A stretch of DNA of 64,000 nt from Microcyclospora pomicola (lineage: Eukaryota; Ascomycota; Dothideomycetes; Capnodiales): NCBI GenBank assembly GCA_002786065.1, contig NHNY01000001.1, positions 1,178,001-1,242,000 on the forward strand. The letters are read 5' to 3'. The translations under genes were made by a program, and so were the position numbers. The notes beneath the pieces are model-generated. The model was not told the origin of the DNA and searched no databases. It saw nothing but the letters and a program-made list of their open reading frames with translations. Every line of letters starts with the position of its first letter. The first letter of the stretch is position 1. Positions 11,821 to 22,979 of this stretch are shown here, one piece after another.

Positions 11821-13483
11821 TCAGACGCCACGCTCCTGACACCACTTCTCTACCTCAATCTGCAGCTTCTGCCGCTGATCCTGGGCACTCGACATCATCT
11901 CTCGCACGAAAGGAGCCTGCTCTTCCCGCTGCTCGGCGGGAATGCTCTCCCACGTATTGTGCATGAGATCCATCACTGCCATCAGCTGGTTTGGGAGCCA
12001 AGTCACAATAGGGCTACCACCAGTCGCTGTTGGATGGCTGCTGCGTCGGATGATGTATTCTCTTGCGAACAGCCAATGACGCCAGCGAAAGCTACGCACA
12101 TGGTCGAGAAGCCTGAGATACAGCACTGCGGTGTCGACATCCTTGCATGAGTATTCCCGGACACCGGCCTCGGCAGCCTGCGTCCGTACATATGCGAGAA
12201 AGTCGCGATGCGGTTTTGGACGGTACCTGGAGCAAGAGATGAAAAGTTAGCATAGTGTTAACCACACCTAGGGATCAGCTGGGTCAGCAGGTAGCAGCGA
12301 CCTACGATCTGAAATCCTTGAGAATCTCCGTGAGCGGATTGGACGGCATTGGAATCTCGAGCAAAGAATCCAACAGTGGTATCATGCTGTCATTGGCGCC
12401 GGACTCGCCACGAAAGTGCAAAGGCAGTTCACTCTGGCCTTCATATACCACACCGTTGGGAAACATCTGCAAGCCTGATTAGCTTTTACAGTCGAGTTCG
12501 AAACCTGCAAGACGACTTACGCTCTGGTTCGTGATTCCAAAGATGAATGTACGATAACTGATATAGTCCTTCGGCTTCGAGTTGGCCCACATAGTCTCCA
12601 TGGACTGTTCAATCACGCGCATCGAGTCGAGCAGCGTCCCGAACGCAGCCTTGGCGGCATCGGCGCTAGCATTGACCGCAGCAGCATCGAGCAGACTCAC
12701 TGCGCCCTGAATCAAACCTCCAGAGTGCTTTATCATATCGACATGAGTGAGGATGAAACCTGCTTCGGAAGACTTGGGATCGAGTCCGTACTCGAAAGCA
12801 CGAATGAGCCGGAGGTTGTCATATCGAGTCGTGCCAATTGCCGGATCTACGAATTGATAATTGTACGAGCTATATGCTGCGGCATAGGCCATGAAGGGAG
12901 GGATGTCCAGGCTTCAAGCTGTCAGATGATGCGCATTCCATGTGCCAGAGAGAGACACTTACAGCTTGGCAGTCTTGACCAAGGGGCCCGCCAGGCAAGC
13001 CGGCAACCTCGAACGACCTAGACCATAGCCTTCCAGTCCTGTGGACCAACGCTCCCAGCAGGGCTCAAGAAGGTATGCTGAAGCTAAGAAGGAGTAGTCA
13101 CGGAAGACAGCTGTGACAAGAGCCAGGTCAGGTTGTCCATCGTGTGCGACCAGGTTGTCGATCTCGGCAGTAAGATTTGGAAGTGCGTGGCCTTCATCAA
13201 TGGTGGGTCCCAAGCTGTATGATGCTAACAGACCTGGTGAGCCATCAAGTTTGGTCACTGGCATTGCCTCCGACAGCCTCGACAGGGGCTCAAAGACTGC
13301 GGGCAAGTGCTTGACTGGAGCATGGAAGGGCATGAAGCCAGTCGAGGTAGTAATGGTGAAAGGATCGACCGAAGCCGGCAGCGAAGCTGGGTCGGCATCG
13401 ATGTAAGGGAATGACGCCTTCACACCAGAGGTGCAGGGCGTGTCTTGCGCAGCGAAGCTGGGTTCAGACAAGTATGGAGCCAT
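11821..13483 (-). CDS. BNA2: Indoleamine 2,3-dioxygenase
   Basis: Four exons: 13483-12963, 12911-12521, 12466-12306, 12226-11821 (492 residues). A heme enzyme that opens the indole ring of tryptophan to N-formylkynurenine, the first step of kynurenine breakdown and de novo NAD synthesis. IDO motifs are clear: YDNLRLIRAFEYGLDPKSSE, TFIFGITNQSMFPNGVVYEG, LHFRGESGANDSMIPLLDSL, RSFRWRHWLFAREYI (proximal heme His expected in this helix) and ATGGSPIVTWLPNQL. The first intron appears to end in AAG rather than CAG, because only that site keeps the frame; the other acceptors are TAG/CAG type. Fungi often carry several IDO paralogues, so the BNA2 symbol gives function rather than proven orthology. Two dyad sites lie upstream (see repeats). 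Confidence 0.93.
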
Positions 13484-13618
13484 GCTTGCAATCTGGTCAC
13501 GTGAAAATGTGGAGCCAACAAGTGAAGTTCAACCCGACCACCAAACGAGCTGTATGGAAGATGTTGGGAGAAGAGGAGGATGGAGGAATTACGGTGCGAA
13601 CGGGTTCTTATCTTCCTT

Positions 13619-13640
13619 GAGGCCGGATTGTATTCCGGCC
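13619..13640. promoter_or_regulatory. Dyad site 1, CGG-N8-CCG
   Basis: GAGGCCGG-(6 nt)-TTCCGGCC, an inverted pair of CGG triplets 8 bases apart, 136 bp upstream of the IDO start codon. Paired CGG half-sites are the classic target of Zn2Cys6 regulators. Binding here is inferred only. Confidence 0.5.
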
Positions 13641-13685
13641 ACTTGAGATTTTCAACACAAGTTGAGGTTCTGCTACGATTGGCCT

Positions 13686-13707
13686 GGCCGGAATCAAAAC
13701 CGGCCTC
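13686..13707. promoter_or_regulatory. Dyad site 2, CGG-N8-CCG (inverted copy of site 1)
   Basis: Read on the minus strand it is GAGGCCGG-(6 nt)-TTCCGGCC, matching site 1 in both arms and spacing while the centre differs. It lies about 203 bp upstream of the IDO start. Confidence 0.5.
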
Positions 13708-14664
13708 GAGGGGTGAGTGGAGACATGTCGAATGCGAAGATGTACAAAAGGGAGATAAGAGAAACTTGAGAGGCATGGAATTGAGTGACCGCCCATGTGT
13801 ATCAGACTCGTTAGACAGTCATGCTTGGTGTCCTTCTCCCTACCGCCATTGATATAAGAAGGTGTTCTGGATTGAATACAACAGAGACATCGTTAGAAGA
13901 CGCTATGTGACCTACAATCGAAGTTGAGCATCTACCGCCGACCGAGACCATGAATGTGGAAGCCGAATGAAGCTATCCCTTATTCATATTTCGTCTGGCA
14001 GAAGAACCAAATAGCGACATTGTACCGCCAGAATAATGGTCGAGCCATGGGTATGAGTGCGCGCGGCTAGGAATGACCCCCTGCTGTTCACGCGTGCAAT
14101 TCCATGGCGACATCAACAGCAGATCGTTCACTGCATCGGATCGTTCTGAACTCCCATACCTCAATCATCGCTTTGGCGAATGTCGAAGTGGCTATGTGAC
14201 GGATTGAGGACGAAGATACCTTATGCTTCTGTGTGGGACCTTGATGGCCTGTCTCAGTAGAGCGAAACTTCACTTCGAGAGACTCTCGACCGCATCGCAT
14301 GCTTTCCGTCTTTCTCAATGATGACAATTTCCATATGCGATAAACATGATTGCGCAGTAACGTGGACATGGATAAGTACACGCACGCACAGTACCTATGC
14401 GCTGCTCTGTAGCACTCTTCAGAATTCCTGCCTTACAAATAGCTCTACAACTCCATGTTGCCTCGGCTCACGTACGGCTAACCGCATCCGATGAAATGTT
14501 AACATATCTATACATTATGGACATCAATCCAAGCACTCTCGGCGTGATATACTCGTAATAATTATCTCATTGCACCAGAAAGAAGACGCTCTCAAGAGCA
14601 CACAAGTGTGATTGCATCGCCGTATATCAAAGGTTGTGCCAGATCTGCAACAGTCTTCGCCAAC

Positions 14665-15185
14665 ATGTCAGCCGCAACCGCCCCAGCCAAGAAGCCCGTC
14701 AAGATGGGCAGCAAGAAAAGCCAGTGCCTCTGCGGCGCGATCAAACTGACGGTCAGCGGCGTCGACAAAGGCGCGGTTCTGTGCCATTGCTCGAATTGCC
14801 AGATCTTCTCCGGCAGCGCCTTCGCATACAACTACCGCTTCCTGAACGCCGAGATCAAATTCGAGAGCGGCGAGGACCAGCTCAAATCGTACAACGACAG
14901 CGACACCAAGGCCGGAAATGTGCTGGTCCGGCATTTCTGCTCGAACTGTGTAAGTGCTGGGATGCGTGTGGTCACGAAGCGACGCGAAACGATCAGTGGA
15001 GTGAATGAACTAACGGGATGGGTGTGTAGGGCTCTTCGATGTTTCTGAAGCCACAAGCGGTCAAGAACATGGTGGTGGTGTGCGCGGGCACCGCGCAGGA
15101 CAGAACACTTCCGAGTCTAGAGCTTTACGGGGAGAACAGGCATGACTGGATGAATGAGGTGGCCAAGCCGAAGCCGAAGATGTGA
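14665..15185 (+). CDS. GFA/CENP-V family zinc-binding protein
   Basis: Two exons: 14665-14949 and 15030-15185 (146 residues; intron GTAAGT...TAG). The family is named for glutathione-dependent formaldehyde-activating enzyme, although most members have no proven reaction. Zinc ligands fit the fold: CLCGAIKL near the N-terminus, CHCSNCQIFSG near residue 38, and HFCSNCGSSMF, whose last part is built across the exon junction. The start is the ATG of MSAATAPAKK; a frame open further upstream is less likely coding. Its stop faces the securin-like gene's stop 265 bp away. Substrate unknown. Confidence 0.85.
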
Positions 15186-15450
15186 GCTTGTGTGGCATGT
15201 TCATGATGTCGTTACGTATTACAAGCCATGTATGATGGGTATCTAATGTGACGCTTCTGGTCGTCCTTATTGCTAAGTGAAGCCAATGAAGTTGTGCCAA
15301 GCCTGTTTCCAACGAATATACTGACACAGGCCTGCATCTAACGAGCGATGGGCTTTGCCTGGCATTTCGCCTTGGTCGAGGAAATCAGACGCCACAATGA
15401 CAAGCATCCAAAATTTCCGAAGAAGGGCAAGGTTGCCAGGACTATTGCGT

Positions 15451-16690
15451 CTAAGGCGATGGAAGCTGGAAATCGTCAAGGTCATCATCAAGAGCGTCAA
15501 GAGCCGAAGTAGTGCCCACCAGGGTGTCGGCATCATCATCATCATCATCATCTTCGTCGTCAATGTGCATGCTGGTAAGACCGAGCAGCGCATCCAGGGA
15601 GGTGCCAGCGCCGAAGGGCGTCTTCATAGGAGAGGCTTTGCTGATACCGTCGTTCGGGGTCAGGGGCCGGTGGATCTGGGATAGCGGTCTGCGGGTGTTT
15701 GCGGAAACACTACGACCTTTGGAGTACCCAAGCGTTGTATTCGATGCCACCTTTGCTGCTGTGTGTTGTGCATTGCCAGTTCTCGAAGTTGTGCCTGCAG
15801 GCTTCTTGGATATCAGCGCTGACGGTGCTCGCGACTTGGTGCTTAGGGTAGGAACAGCATAGCGAGGAACATTATGGGTTGATGACAATGCCACGGCAGC
15901 TCCTTTTGACGTGAGTCCCGATGACATGACCTCAGGGTGCGGCCGCTTTGATGCCAAATGCGACATGTCGTTCTCTGGTATCTTCGTCTTCTGAGCAAGT
16001 GCCTTCTTCTTCCTCTCCCGCTCCTCGAATTTCTTGAGCTTCGCGTCAAGGTCGCTGAGGTCGTCGGCATCCTCGTCCTTCGAAGGCTGTGTGATAGCCC
16101 ACCATCCTCGGGTCAGATTTCTGCCTTCGAACTGAGGATAAGTCCTGTCTGCTGGCCAGTCGTCCGGATGGTCAGGGAGCGGGACTTCACGCGGAGCCAT
16201 GTACTCGATCTCGCGTTCTTCCTCATCGTCGACCGTACTCAGAGGATCAACCTGGACCTTGACTTTGGCTCGGTGAAGACGTGGACTGGTCACTCGGATC
16301 GCGCCCTTCTCTTGCTTTTGCACACCCGGAGTTTTGAAGGCGGTGGCTTTGGCATTTGTCGTCTTGTTGCCCAAGGGTGCCCGGGTGCGGAGTCCTAGAG
16401 TAGCTTTGTTAGTCATGTTCATAGCAGAGCGCCTGGCATCACATACCAGCAGGAGTGACCAAAGCGCTTTTATCCCCTTGAGTCGCCTTTCCTTCACCGC
16501 CAAAGAGACCGCCATCTTTACTCTTGGTCTTGAACGCTGCGTTTTCGTCGTTCAGCGAGATCTTGTGAACAGTCTTGTTTGCAGGTGTCTTCGCCGTTAG
16601 CCCCTTTACACCCTGATTGAGCGGTTTGGCAGCAGCCGCGGTCTGCTGGTCGTAGATCGCATTTTCATTGTTGTTACGCGTCGCAAACAT
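15451..16690 (-). CDS. Securin-like protein with destruction box (tentative)
   Basis: Two exons: 16690-16447 and 16394-15451 (395 residues; intron GTATGT...TAG with a CTAAC branch site). The protein is basic and disordered in its first half. It carries LRTRAPLGNKTTN, an RxxLxxxxN destruction-box pattern, and NENA-type sequences near residues 8 and 47 that loosely recall KEN-like degrons. A conserved-looking block EIEYMAPREVPLPDHPDDWP follows, then a Lys/Glu helix (about 180-200) and an acidic tail with an Asp run encoded by a CAT repeat. This architecture suits a securin (separase inhibitor degraded by the APC/C), but securins diverge fast and I could not confirm homology. It shares a 295-bp divergent promoter with tropomyosin. 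Confidence 0.5.
15534..15555. repeat. Trinucleotide repeat (CAT)n inside coding sequence
   Basis: About seven CAT/TCA units encoding the Asp run in the acidic tail of the securin-like protein on the minus strand. Confidence 0.85.
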
Positions 16691-16985
16691 GATGTCGTCG
16701 GACGCCGTTTAGCAGGACTGCATTCTGTTGTTGTTATACCATCCTGTCGCCGGATGTTGAAGTTCAATATTTATACTGCCGTCGGCCGGGAAACAGGACC
16801 CCTTTCTTGGCGTCTCGCTCCTTCACCGTAGGATGAGCTTCAACCACTTGCGTACCTGAACGTCAAAGACACAACCTCACACCACCACCAGTGCAACCGA
16901 CAAGCTCAAGCCGCGGAAACAATATCTTCGCCGCCGCCACATCATATAACCCGTCTATCTCTTCGAACCCTCCCCGAACGCCAAC

Positions 16986-17711
16986 ATGGACGCCATCAAG
17001 AAGGTAGACCGCCCCAGAATACCCCTCAATGAGAAACGGGGCCCGCTTGAAGGCCCCCAATTTTGTCCACTGCACAATCACGAGCACATATCATACCCAC
17101 GATCGATCGCGCCAACGATCTAGATAATGGCTAACACGATCTGTGACACAGCGCATGAACGCTCTCCGCGTCGAGGCCGACGACGCTTCCGCCAAGGTCG
17201 AGGAGCTCCAGGCAAAGGTCAAGACCCTCGAGCAAGAGAATCTGCAGAAGGAGCAGGAGATTACATCGCTTCAACACAAGAACAGTGTACTGGAAGGCGA
17301 TGTCGAGAAGCTCGAGAAGCTGCACGGCGATGCTAAGTCTGCCGTTGAGGAGAGTGCACAGCACGGCACCCAAAACGAGACCTTGACCAGGAGATTGCAG
17401 TTGCTTGAGGAGGAGGCTGAGGAGAACGACAAGAACTTGAGGGAGACAAACGAAAAGTGAGTCCATTTTTGGCTTGCGCATGCCTGCGATATCAGGATCT
17501 GGTCGCGACTCTCGAATGTATAGCTTACTAACCTATCTATTCGTACAGACTCCGCCAAACCGATGTCAAGGCTGGCCACTACGAGCGCAAAGTCCAAGCT
17601 CTTGAGGCTGCTCGTGATCAATGGGAGACCAAGTACGAGGAGATGGCCAAGAAGTACGCCGACACAAAAAAGGAGTTGAACGACTTTGTCGCCGAGATTG
17701 GTAACATCTAG
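16986..17711 (+). CDS. TPM1: Tropomyosin
   Basis: Three exons: 16986-17003, 17152-17456, 17549-17711 (161 residues, the same length as yeast Tpm2 and fission-yeast Cdc8). It is a parallel coiled coil that runs along F-actin and stabilises cables and the contractile ring. It starts MDAIKKRMNALRVEADDAS and keeps a continuous heptad pattern (VEELQAKVKTLEQENLQKEQ) to the end, with no other domain. The first exon encodes only six residues, and automatic prediction may miss it. The intron ends (GTAGAC...CAG, GTGAGT...CAG) preserve the heptads. It is divergent from the securin-like gene. Confidence 0.95.
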
Positions 17712-18164
17712 AATGCAACGCCAGCCCGTCATACATTGCACGAACGATTTTATCTCTGCTCGCTCCAGTCGCTCTCAAACCGGCACATGCTGGTGTGCTG
17801 ATGCTTGTGCGTTTCTATGGAAAGTGTCCAGGTCGTCCAGCACATGTCCACTCCCTCCCGTGTTGCAACTGCTGCACAGCATTGGACGCAGCAGTTTTCT
17901 CTATGGTTCTACTGGCGAATTGAAGCTCTAATCAATCTGTTAATTGTGGTGCGCAAGGACACGCAAGGCGTCACATCGACTGGAACTTGGCAGGAGAATG
18001 GCTACGTTCACAGTGCGCGACGGGCTTGTCGTAACACCCTGCATGGCGAATGCATAATACCCAGTGGTCGACCAAAATGCATATACAGGGAGGCACCTAT
18101 CGACATCAGCATCGATTTCAGGAGCTTCTTCAATTCATGGCACGTTAAAATGATTCTGAGTCGT
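17712..18164. other. Convergent intergenic region, tropomyosin / RRP17
   Basis: 453 bp between two stop codons. Nothing recognised beyond presumed 3' untranslated regions. Confidence 0.5.
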
Positions 18165-18894
18165 TCATGGCTTTTTCTCGCGCCTCGCGCGGGCAGCTTT
18201 ACTGCTTTTGTTCTGTTTTTGCCTTGTCGCCTGCCTCTCCGCCTTGCTTTCATACCGGAACTTTTTCTTCTTCGGCTTCGGTCTGCCGTCAGGGGCATTC
18301 TTGTTCCATGGACGTTTCTTGCTTGTGTTTCCTGCCTCTGTTCCATCTTTCGCCTCCGTAGGCCGCGCCTCGACCCGCTCCTCAGGCTCCTCGCCCATGG
18401 CCTCGACAGTCACTGTCGTATACTTGTCTTCGTCCACGTACTCGTCTTCTCGCTCCACCTCCTCGACCGGCTCTCCTGCTTGATCGTCTATGCCTCCCCA
18501 TTCTTCGTCATCCGTTGCACGTTTCCCGCCAGCATCAGTCGATCCTAGATCTGGGTTCAGCCGCCGAAGCTCCGTGTCAAAGGCAGCAAGGTGCTGCTCA
18601 AGGTCTTCCTTGCGTTGCTCGCGTAGCTATAGATGTCAAGCGTCAGCTTCGAGATCCGTGCAGAAAGTCTCCTTCCACAAAATTGTAGAGGACGTTATGT
18701 CAACACACCTGCCGCCGCTCTTGTACCCTTTCCTCACGTTCCATCTTCGCTGCAAGCTCCTGAGCAGTCTTGATTCGCTGCTGCTTGCGTTTATGGAACC
18801 CGGTGAGGTACTCATTGCGTGCCGATGGATCGAACGTGATTTCTGCGAGTTGATTCTTGTCTGTTCGCCGCTTTTTCGCTGGCGGCGGAGGCAT
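18165..18894 (-). CDS. RRP17: Ribosomal RNA-processing protein 17 / Nol12 family
   Basis: Two exons: 18894-18709 and 18626-18165 (215 residues; intron GTGTGT...TAG). Rrp17/Nol12 is a nucleolar 5'-3' exonuclease needed for 5' trimming of 5.8S and 25S rRNA in the 60S pathway. The conserved N-terminal block is ITFDPSARNEYLTGFHKRKQ followed by a long Arg/Glu/Lys helix. The middle is acidic (EEVEREDEYVDEDKY), and the C-terminus is very basic with PKPKKKKFRYESKAER, a family mark and likely nucleolar signal. The start is taken at MPPPPAKKRR; an in-frame Met lies further upstream. It is divergent from BIG1, with 207 bp between starts. Confidence 0.9.
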
Positions 18895-19101
18895 TGTTAT
18901 CTCAGCAATGCAAGTATATACCAGGAATCGACTCCCAGATCCGGTATGCGCTGCTGGGAATTTTCTATAGCTGTTTGTGAAGGCATGCACATGCGCCGGC
19001 TGAACTTCGGCGTTGGACGCAGCTTCAGCATCATACTATCATCTAGGACAGGCGTGTCTTATCGGTTTCGGTGATCATTGGCAACACATCCTACCGCAAC
19101 C

Positions 19102-20199
19102 ATGCTGATACGACAATCAACCGCGCTGCTCTTCGCAGCTGCTGCAACGACGGTTCATGGATTCGAGCAGACGAGCCCGTTCTTTATGGTGGCGAGCGAA
19201 GCGTAAGGCACCTCCGTACTGCGCATCGAGCGGGATGAAAGAACAGCTTTTGTACTGATACGTTCACGGGTCCAGGTTGGAGTCTACCGAGTTTGCCAGC
19301 CAACAGATTGCTACCGCACAGGATGTCGAGACACAAGTGCTGAAGAGCTTGCGGGACTGCGCACATCAGTACTACTTTGTGGTTGAGCAGCCTGGCTTGA
19401 CCGCTGTCGATATTAGAGAGGAGGCCAGTCTGCCAAGGATACGAGAGCGTGTTGCAAGAGCTGGAGCTGCTGGAGTGGTGGAGGTTCCTGAGGTTATTGG
19501 AAATGTGGACGCGGTAGGGTTGGTACAGAAGATCGCCGAGCAGTGCGATGTGGCCATCGTGGGCGCCTCATTGTCTGACGATAACTTGGTCCCTGTTCAC
19601 GTGCAAGCGACGTCCGCGGTGGTCAGGTTGCAAGGCCAACACGTTGAAGACGGAAAGAAGAGAACGGAAGCGTTGGCCATGCAGGGTACGTCCACGGAGA
19701 AAAGAGAGTGGAAGTGGAAGCGGAAGTCGCAGAGACTGACAAAATGTGACAGATGCTCGACTGGACAGGTACATCAACAATGCGACCGATCACAAGGCAT
19801 CGTATGTTGTGATCTACACTTCTGCACCTGCTGCCGAACATGAGGTTCCTCCATACGAGATGGACGAGCAGTTTCCTCAGCTGCACATTGATCTCAAGCG
19901 CCACACCGAGGGAAGAAACGTCAGACGCGCGAACGGCACGGATGATGACCCCCAAGCTGGCCTTCCACTATTCGAAAGATATCAGTTCCTATCACCAGGT
20001 TAGCAAAAACTTCTCCTCCTCTTGAGGTCCCGCAGTGCTAACGCCACGATATACAGGTATTTTCATGGGTCTTTCCGTCAGCCTGGTTCTCTTCGCGATC
20101 CTGTATGTTGGAGTTTCGGCCATCGCCAACCTGGAGGTGTCGTATATGGCATTCAGCAAGGAAATGGGGCCTCAGGCGCAGAAGGGCAAGCCACAGTAG
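19102..20199 (+). CDS. BIG1: ER membrane protein Big1 (V-ATPase assembly / cell wall)
   Basis: Four exons: 19102-19202, 19276-19685, 19753-19998, 20057-20199 (299 residues). All three introns are short, GT...CAG, and the joins are phase-consistent. It is a type I membrane protein with an N-terminal signal peptide (MLIRQSTALLFAAAATTVHG), a lumenal domain (LKSLRDCAHQYYFVVEQPGL) and one transmembrane helix near the C-terminus, GIFMGLSVSLVLFAILYVGV, followed by ISALEV-like residues and a short cytosolic tail typical of the Big1/Voa1/ATP6AP1 group. Yeast Big1 is required for beta-1,6-glucan; relatives help assemble the V-ATPase Vo sector. Confidence 0.88.
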
Positions 20200-20939
20200 G
20201 AAATTCGCCGTGGATCATGGTTATCATAGTGATGTACATCAGAAGAGCATTGTCGCAGAATCGGCAGGCGTATAGACTCTCCGGAGGCGTTTTGAATCGC
20301 ATTGGAACCCGCTACATGCCTGATGAGCCGCATAAAGCATCGATTGATTGCTTGTTAGATTGAATCTACTGCATTGTCTGTGAGATGGACGATGCCTTAG
20401 GGTTCCATGTCTGCCTTGAATGTACAGCCGGCACTGACTCGCGTCATACTCGGGACTCATACTGCAGATGAACAACATGGACTCGTTTCAACCATTTCAT
20501 TTATCTACCTTCTGAATTGTGAGGCATGTGTAGCTTACCTCATCAAGTGAAGTCCCAGGGTCCGGGAATAAGAAACCGGCACGGAGAGAAACCGATAGCG
20601 GGATGCTCGTAATGTGGAGAAAGCATGCGTACAGAAGGTTAGAACAATGCTTCGCGCCGTGATCCGACTTGTGAAAGAGGCGATTCTTGATCTGCGGATG
20701 TCTTCCATCACTACTGCTGTAGTGCCTCTTTACCCCACCCCCCGTCGCTGGGGCTGGTCCGAGGATGTCTCCCTTGGCTGCACAATGGGCCGGTTCTATC
20801 GGCCGGTTTTCGCCCATTATGCGGACTTACTGCTCTAATTATTGTAGATGTTTCCTACGCAGACTCCTGCATATCTTCTCTTTTTTTCCCTGTCTGCTGA
20901 TTGATCGATTTGTTGGTATATTGGTTGTTATAGCAGGTC
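20200..20939. other. Intergenic region BIG1 to FATP-like gene
   Basis: 740 bp, tandem arrangement. It presumably contains the acyl-CoA synthetase promoter. A pyrimidine-rich run (TTTTTTTCCCT) lies about 60 bp before its start. Nothing else recognised. Confidence 0.5.
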
Positions 20940-22950
20940 ATGGCGAGTACGTGAATTGCCTCATTCGCAACAACCCAAGACATCATATCTCCGCCTCCAT
21001 ACTGACCCTGTCGTCCAGTCCCCATTGTTGCCGCAGTCGCAGCGACAACCGCATATCTGGACGCCAAATTCCACATCTCCCATGATATTTTAAATGGCAT
21101 CTTCGTTGATCCCGCCGCAAAGGCGCTCGAATACATGGCGGAGCTCGAGAAGAAGGATCGACTGCTCATCTACCATCTGATCGAGGACCATGCTACACAA
21201 CAGCCGAACGCATTGTTTCTGGAGTACCAGGGTCGCAGCTGGACGTATGTCCAATTCTACGCGGATCTACAGCGAGTCGGTAACTGGTTGATCAATGATC
21301 TCGGGATCCAGAAGGGCGAGATGGTAGCGATCAATGGCCCCAACAGCGCCGAGTATCTGATGCTGTGGTTCGCGCTGGACGGGATTGGAGCCATGTACAG
21401 CTACGTGAACTGCAATCTGACTGGAGCGCCATTGGTGCATTGCGTCAAGGTGGGTTTAAGATGCTAGATACGCTTTCGACTTGGGTGCAGGCAAGCTAAC
21501 GTTGCCACAGCTCTGCGAATGCAGATACATGATCACAGAGCGAGAAGTAGAAAGTTTGGTGCAACCATGCGAGGCCGAGCTTAGCCAAGCAGGAGTTAAG
21601 ACCATTTACTACGACGAGCAGTTCTTTGCGACGTTGAACGACTCCACACCTATACCGAGAGAAAGATCGATGGGGATTAAAGCTCTGGACGTCCGAAATC
21701 TGGTGTATACATCTGGAACCACGGGCAACCCAAAGGGCGTCATGCTGTCTTCTGGCCGGTTGGCTAACACTGCGCGGTCAATGGCCATGCTGCTACGTCT
21801 GAAACCAAGTGACAAGTTTTATACATGCCTTCCCTTGTACCACGCAGCCGCGCAGGGACTCTGTATTGCCCCGACCATCTTCGCTGGCGGTTCCGTACGG
21901 CTGGGACGGAGGTTTTCGCACAAGACGTTCTGGAACGAAGTGTCAGAAAGCGGCGCCACTCACTTACAGTATGTTGGAGAGCTCTGCCGATACCTCGTCA
22001 ACGCACCACCCCATCCGCTGGAGCGGAAGCACAACTTGCAATCTGCATGGGGCAATGGCATGCGGCCCGACGTATGGGAGACTTTCCGGACGCGATTCAA
22101 CGTCCCCGAGATCCACGAGCTGTACGCAGGAACCGACGGCATGAACCCCTCTTTCAACCGAAACAGAGGCGAGTTCACCCGCAGCGCCATCGGCTTGCGA
22201 GGTCTCCTCTGGCATTGGAAGCGCAACGACACCGAGCTTCGGGTGAAGATCGACCCGGACACGGAAGAGCTCGTGCGCGGGCCCGACGGCTTCGTTGTGA
22301 AAGCCGGCGTCAATGAGCCGGGCGAGGTTGTCCACCGCGTCGACCCGGCCATGAAAGAGGCCTCCTTCCGCGGCTACTTCGGCAACGAGCAAGCAACGGC
22401 GAAACGATGGATGTCGGACGTGTTCGAGAAAGGCGACCTTTTCTTCCGCTCCGGCGATCTGATGCGCGTCGACGCCGACGGCCGCGTCTACTTCGTCGAC
22501 CGCCTGGGCGACACGTTCCGCTGGCGGTCCGAGAACGTCTCCACCAACGAGGTCGCGGACATCCTCGGCGGCTTCGACCAGATCGCTGAGTGCAGCGTGT
22601 ACGGCGTCGCGGTGCCGCGCGCCGACGGCCGATGTGGCTGTGCGACGGTCGTGCCGGCCGCCGGGGTCACGGTGCAGACGTTCGATTTCGCGCGACTGAC
22701 GGAGCACCTGCGCACGAAGCTGCCGCGGTACGCCGTCCCCCTGTTCCTACGGATGGCGCCGGAGTTGCAGTACACGGGCACGTTCAAGATCCAGAAGGGG
22801 GCGGCGAAGAAGGAGGGCATCGATCTGGATCTGATCGAGGCGTCGGGCAGTAAGGACCAAGTCTACTGGTTGCCGCCGGATGGGAAGTCGTACGTGCCCT
22901 ATCGGCGGTCGGATTGGGAAGCACTCAAGGGGGGATCAGTCAAGTTATGA
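20940..22950 (+). CDS. FATP-type very-long-chain acyl-CoA synthetase / fatty acid transporter
   Basis: Three exons: 20940-20946, 21019-21449, 21511-22950 (625 residues). The enzyme activates long or very-long fatty acids with ATP and CoA and drives uptake or peroxisomal use. AMP-binding core YTSGTTGNPKGVM lies near residue 212 and the FATP/VLACS signature DRLGDTFRWRSENVSTNEV near 475; AGTDGMNPSFN precedes it. The first exon encodes only MA plus one base; the joined N-terminus continues IPIVAAVAATTAYLDAK, a plausible membrane-associated helix. A start at the ATG 21135 (MAELEKK) would lose that helix. Close to Fat1/Fat2-type fungal proteins, but the exact paralogue cannot be assigned. Its stop lies 29 bp from the opposing gene's stop. 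Confidence 0.9.
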
Positions 22951-22979
22951 TAGCGTTACATTCATGTAGACTGCGGCAT

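Larger units (their letters stand above)
13484..14664. other. Divergent intergenic region, IDO / GFA-family gene
   Basis: 1.2 kb between two divergent starts. It holds a CACGTG box near 13498 and the two CGG-N8-CCG dyads listed separately. No credible gene was seen; all frames are under 120 codons. Confidence 0.6.

Noticed and set aside
17805-18548. 247-codon plus-strand frame
   Set aside because: Opposes RRP17 exon 2; composition (Leu/Phe/Arg/Ser) is the mirror of its Lys/Glu/Arg-rich coding strand.
21964-22707. 247-codon frame on the minus strand
   Set aside because: Antisense shadow of the acyl-CoA synthetase; caused by GC-rich third codon positions, with no family resemblance.
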